Source of the DNA: Sporotomaculum syntrophicum
Lineage (GTDB): Bacteria; Bacillota; Desulfotomaculia; Desulfotomaculales; Desulfallaceae
DNA: 55,960 nt
Reading direction: 5' to 3'
Assembly: GCF_009932395.1 (NCBI RefSeq)
Contig: NZ_LSRS01000002.1
Location: forward strand, 86,199 to 142,158
Shown: in pieces, positions 53,300-55,960 of the stretch
How the letters are laid out: each line of letters begins with the position of its first letter
How positions within the stretch are numbered: position 1 is the first letter of the stretch
Notes under the pieces: model-generated
The model's input: the letters and a program-made list of their open reading frames with translations, nothing else
What the model was told of the DNA's origin: nothing
The model's database searches: none
Made by a program: the position numbers and the translations under genes

Positions 53300-53684
53300 T
53301 CAACCTACAATCGAGATAACAATACCCATTTTAGCGACAAACCCATACGAATAATCAGCAATATTACATTAGCCTCGGCTATCCTCATATTTGGAGAAGC
53401 AATTTAAGCTTCAATACTTTCCATGCCTATTCAACTTATACTTTGCATAGCCAATCGGAAACAGCATACAAAAATTTTGTGACCTAATAGTTGGTAATAT
53501 CAACATGCCAATCGTCATTTTAAACTTGAATGCCACCTGAACTACTTACACCATCCACAACAAAAAACCTTTACTTAGGCGTCCAATCATGAGGATTGTC
53601 ATACTACTACAACTACCGGCGATAGATACAGAAGCTGGCCAAGTAATCACTAGATAAGTTTGTTCTTCTTATATCTCCTCCTTT
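53300..53684 (-). pseudogene. Class V aminotransferase (serine-glyoxylate/phosphoserine type), degraded
   Basis: Between the T-box and serA no frame is open, but the minus strand still spells the enzyme in pieces with frame changes and stops. Segments seen: VITWPASV ... MTILMIGRLSKGF (compare the N-terminal PGPTPVPP ... PMIGHR), FFVVDGVSSSGGIQV (compare VVDGVSSLGGI) followed by a stop and NDDWHVDI, AWKVLK (compare EKAWKVI), and YGFVAKMGIV near the end. About 150 internal residues are deleted. A good AAAGGAGGAG ribosome-binding site remains. In relatives this gene precedes serA and supplies the transaminase step. Confidence 0.78.
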
Positions 53685-53760
53685 AATGATGTATTAGTAA
53701 TATCAGGTATCTACTGAATAAGCTTAGGATAACCAATAATTATATAAAAAATAAACCCCC

Positions 53761-54025
53761 CATCCCTAATATTAAATCAAAGGGACGAGAGGTTATTCTC
53801 CCGCGGTACCACCCATATTGATTTGTTTAACATGTAATAACATACTAAACAAATCCTCTTCGTTCAAATAACGGAACTATCCGTGCCCGCCTACTGCTTT
53901 TTTCAGCGGACCCCCTGCGGGGAGCCTTTTCACCAAATACAACACCGATTTACACCTAACACCGGCTCTCTGTAGAATGCAGTTGGTTACTTTACCCCTT
54001 CATCGGGTTTATTTAAATTTATAAT
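53761..54025 (-). promoter_or_regulatory. T-box riboswitch upstream of the aminotransferase relic and serA
   Basis: On the minus strand the T-box core GGGTGGTACCGCGGG (about 53799-53813) is followed by a terminator (CGGGAG / CTCTCG) and a T-rich tail. Upstream is a long stem I region. The specifier is ambiguous: hand pairing leaves GAAAAGGCTCC in the specifier loop, where a TCC (serine) codon is possible but not forced. The downstream serA makes serine most likely. Confidence 0.85.
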
Positions 54026-54034
54026 TTAATGGTT

Positions 54035-54062
54035 ATTATACTATAATCAACTTTTTTTGCAA
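54035..54062 (-). promoter_or_regulatory. Sigma-A promoter for the serA T-box
   Basis: TTGCAA (54057-54062) and a perfect TATAAT (54035-54040) are 16 nt apart on the minus strand, just ahead of the leader. It overlaps the end region of pdxT by proximity only. Confidence 0.6.
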
Positions 54063-54076
54063 TAGGATTATGTAAT

Positions 54077-54646
54077 TTATTTAACAATATTCTCGATAAA
54101 ATACCTGTGCATGCGTAAATCATTTGTTAATTCTGGATGAAAAGCGGTTACAAGAAAACGACCCTGACTTACACATACTATTTTATTAACGCAACGTGCC
54201 AGGACATTAACACCTTTAGAAACCTCTGTTATATAAGGAGCCCTAATAAATATCGCCCGGTATGGCTCTTCACCTAAAACAGGTATGTCTAAATCCGTTT
54301 CAAAACTATCCACTTGTCTACCATAAGCATTACGTTCTACCTCTATATCTATTAAGGCTATCGTTTCCTGCTGAGAATTTCTTATATGTTTAGCTAGCAT
54401 AATCAAACCAGCACAAGTACCAAAGATTGGCATCCCCTGGTTGGCTAAATCTTTTATTGGTTTCATTAAATTAAAACTGTTTATTAATTTACTTATGGTA
54501 GTACTCTCACCACCTGGAATCACCAAAGCGTCAATACCATCAAGTTCAGATGGTTTCCTTATCTGACGAGTTGAAACACCACATTTATCCAGAATATACT
54601 GATGTTCTCGAAAGGCGCCTTGTAAGGCAAGTACTCCTATTAACAT
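54077..54646 (-). CDS. pdxT: PLP synthase glutaminase subunit PdxT
   Basis: The 189-aa class I glutaminase supplies ammonia to PdxS. The triad is Cys78 in FGTCAGLIML, His170 and Glu172 in AFHPEL. PGGESTTISKL and the family ending RYFIENIVK are present. It lies 13 nt downstream of pdxS with GGGAGAT near the start, and has no terminator of its own before the next promoter. Confidence 0.95.
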   Translation of the reverse strand: MLIGVLALQGAFREHQYILDKCGVSTRQIRKPSELDGIDALVIPGGESTTISKLINSFNLMKPIKDLANQGMPIFGTCAGLIMLAKHIRNSQQETIALIDIEVERNAYGRQVDSFETDLDIPVLGEEPYRAIFIRAPYITEVSKGVNVLARCVNKIVCVSQGRFLVTAFHPELTNDLRMHRYFIENIVK

Positions 54647-54659
54647 AGCTTATCTCCCT

Positions 54660-55556
54660 TTACCAACCTCTGTCTTGCATACGCTGTTCCGGGATAATAG
54701 TAGAAATTTCTAAACCAGGCATAGCTTCACCTAAGTCACGGGAAATCTCTGCTAATATTTTAGCATCATTGTAATGAGTGGTAGCAGCAACAATAGCCTT
54801 AGCCCTAGCCTGCGGGTCCTTGGATTTAAATATCCCTGAGCCAACAAAAATACCATCGCAGCCTAATTGCATCATTAAAGCAGCATCTGCTGGAGTTGCA
54901 ATACCTCCGGCAGCAAAATTAACCACCGGCAATTTGCCATTATTTGCTACATCTAAAAGTAACTCATAGGGTGCACCTATATTTTTAGCTGCGCTAATCA
55001 ATTCTTCCTTAGGTAAATTTTGCACCCGGCGTATTTCCCCCATCACCATACGCATATGTCGAACAGCTTCCACCACGTTGCCCGTACCTGGTTCGCCCTT
55101 GGTACGAATCATGGCCGCCCCTTCGGCAATACGCCTGAGTGCTTCACCAAGATTACGAGCACCACATACAAATGGTACTTTAAATGCATTTTTTTCTATA
55201 TGATACTGGTCATCTGCCGGAGTAAGCACTTCACTCTCATCTATATAATCAACACCCAAAGCTTCTAATATTTGTGCCTCTACAAAATGACCAATTCTTG
55301 CTTTGGCCATTACCGGTATAGTCACCGCATCCATAATGCGCATAATAATAGCAGGATCAGCCATCCTTGCTACACCACCAGCCGCACGTATATCAGCAGG
55401 CACCCTTTCCAATGCCATTACTGCACAGGCACCTGCGTCTTCAGCTATTTTAGCTTGCTCAGGGGTAGTAACATCCATAATTACTCCACCCTTAAGCATT
55501 TCCGCTAAACCTTTCTTAACTGTCCATGTCCCCTTTTCAGTCACGGCTTCAGCCAT
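54660..55556 (-). CDS. pdxS: PLP synthase synthase subunit PdxS
   Basis: The 298-aa TIM-barrel subunit forms pyridoxal 5'-phosphate from ribose 5-phosphate, glyceraldehyde 3-phosphate and ammonia. It shows [11 protein letters not shown], the catalytic Lys85 in [10 protein letters not shown], and [19 protein letters not shown] near the C-terminus. The ATG at 55556 has GGAGGAG 6 nt upstream. With PdxT it forms a 12+12 complex. The product is the cofactor of the nearby decarboxylase and of the lost aminotransferase. Confidence 0.96.
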   Translation of the reverse strand: MAEAVTEKGTWTVKKGLAEMLKGGVIMDVTTPEQAKIAEDAGACAVMALERVPADIRAAGGVARMADPAIIMRIMDAVTIPVMAKARIGHFVEAQILEALGVDYIDESEVLTPADDQYHIEKNAFKVPFVCGARNLGEALRRIAEGAAMIRTKGEPGTGNVVEAVRHMRMVMGEIRRVQNLPKEELISAAKNIGAPYELLLDVANNGKLPVVNFAAGGIATPADAALMMQLGCDGIFVGSGIFKSKDPQARAKAIVAATTHYNDAKILAEISRDLGEAMPGLEISTIIPEQRMQDRGW

Positions 55557-55591
55557 ATAATTCTCCTCCAATCAACAACAATCACTAAAAT

Positions 55592-55620
55592 ATTTTACAG
55601 TATTCCAATAGCAAATTCAA
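55592..55620 (-). promoter_or_regulatory. Sigma-A promoter for pdxST
   Basis: TTGAAT (55615-55620) and TAAAAT (55592-55597) are 17 nt apart on the minus strand, about 35 nt before the pdxS start. Confidence 0.6.
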
Positions 55621-55650
55621 GTTAGTTTTGAACTAGCATGAAATGACGTA

Positions 55651-55699
55651 TTATTAAATAAAACGCCACAGTTTATAAACGTGGCGTTTTATTTAATAA
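55651..55699 (-). terminator. rRNA operon terminator
   Basis: A perfect 19-bp inverted repeat (arms containing AAAACGCCAC / GTGGCGTTTT) with an 11-nt loop lies just after the 5S gene. The minus-strand tail is A/T-rich with T-runs. The length is typical of rRNA operon terminators. Confidence 0.88.
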
Positions 55700-55703
55700 T
55701 TAA

Positions 55704-55818
<115 letters not shown>

Positions 55819-55960
55819 AACTTTATATACTATTGTATAAGGTAAATAAGTTAATTTAACGGTGCCAGGCACCTTGTGTTTAACTTATTATTGTTCCCTC
55901 AAAACTGTACAGCCAAGCAAGTAGTAGTTTAGCTAAGGTAACTCTATCACCGACTACCGA
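55819..55960 (-). other. Spacer upstream of 5S rRNA
   Basis: About 140 nt of rRNA operon spacer contains a small hairpin (GGTGCC TGGCACC type, near 55861-55873). I do not see the conserved 23S 3' end, so the window edge is inside the spacer or just past it. Confidence 0.45.

Noticed and set aside
55900-55960. 3' end of 23S rRNA
   Set aside because: The conserved terminal 23S segment is not seen in the last bases, so I call only spacer.

Overview
The window comes from the chromosome of a spore-forming, anaerobic, low-GC Gram-positive bacterium, most like the Desulfotomaculum/Peptococcaceae group. Sporulation genes (yabG, sipL, bofA, gin) place it among the Firmicutes. Pyruvate:ferredoxin oxidoreductase, an electron-bifurcating [FeFe] hydrogenase and a 2-oxoacid:ferredoxin oxidoreductase remnant point to ferredoxin-based anaerobic metabolism. 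The genus is an inference from protein style, not proof. Read from right to left, gene order follows the origin-proximal region of Bacillus subtilis: rrn-5S, pdxS, pdxT, serA/serS, tRNAs, tadA, SRP RNA, dnaX, ybaB, recR, bofA, gin, yaaO-like, tmk, holB, ricT, yabA, rsmI, abrB, metG, tatD, yabE, rsmA, yabG. Most genes are on the minus strand.

Region 1 (1-7.1 kb) holds the start of a transposase, small unknown genes, a second YbaB-like gene and a spore-coat block (SPOCS-domain protein, SipL-like SPOCS/LysM protein, trypsin-like protease, YabG protease). Region 2 (7.1-20.4 kb) carries a glycosyltransferase on the opposite strand, then housekeeping genes for RNA modification, cobalamin adenosylation, tRNA charging and DNA replication. 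A T-box riboswitch precedes metG, and abrB is divergent from it. Region 3 (20.4-27.1 kb) has a 2-oxoacid:ferredoxin oxidoreductase cluster with alpha, gamma and ferredoxin subunits but no beta subunit, then bofA, recR, ybaB, dnaX, the SRP RNA and tRNA-Ser(GGA).

Region 4 (27.1-48.9 kb) is about 22 kb inserted where B. subtilis has only scr next to tadA. It lies between two tRNA-Ser genes that share a 31-nt identical segment. It encodes a DEAD-box helicase, a flavoprotein, a secreted LysM protein, a zinc alcohol dehydrogenase, a cold-shock protein, an operon of split transketolase plus a RuBisCO-like protein, pyruvate:ferredoxin oxidoreductase, and the hydABC hydrogenase. Two paralogous small genes with matching upstream boxes and matching downstream hairpins flank hydABC. 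A relic of an ExeA-type transposition ATPase sits at the right edge.

Region 5 (48.9-55.96 kb) is a serine/PLP block. It has tadA, tRNA-Ser(CGA, GCT, TGA), tRNA-Arg(CCT, ACG), serS, serA, a decayed class V aminotransferase between a T-box and serA, the PLP synthase genes pdxT/pdxS, and a 5S rRNA with its terminator. With tRNA-Ser(GGA), all four usual serine isoacceptors lie in this window.

The most interesting candidates are the RuBisCO-like/split-transketolase operon, whose RuBisCO-like protein has His in place of the metal-ligand Glu, the duplicated small-gene cassette with a covarying hairpin, the aminotransferase relic inside the T-box operon, and the 2-oxoacid oxidoreductase cluster without its TPP subunit.
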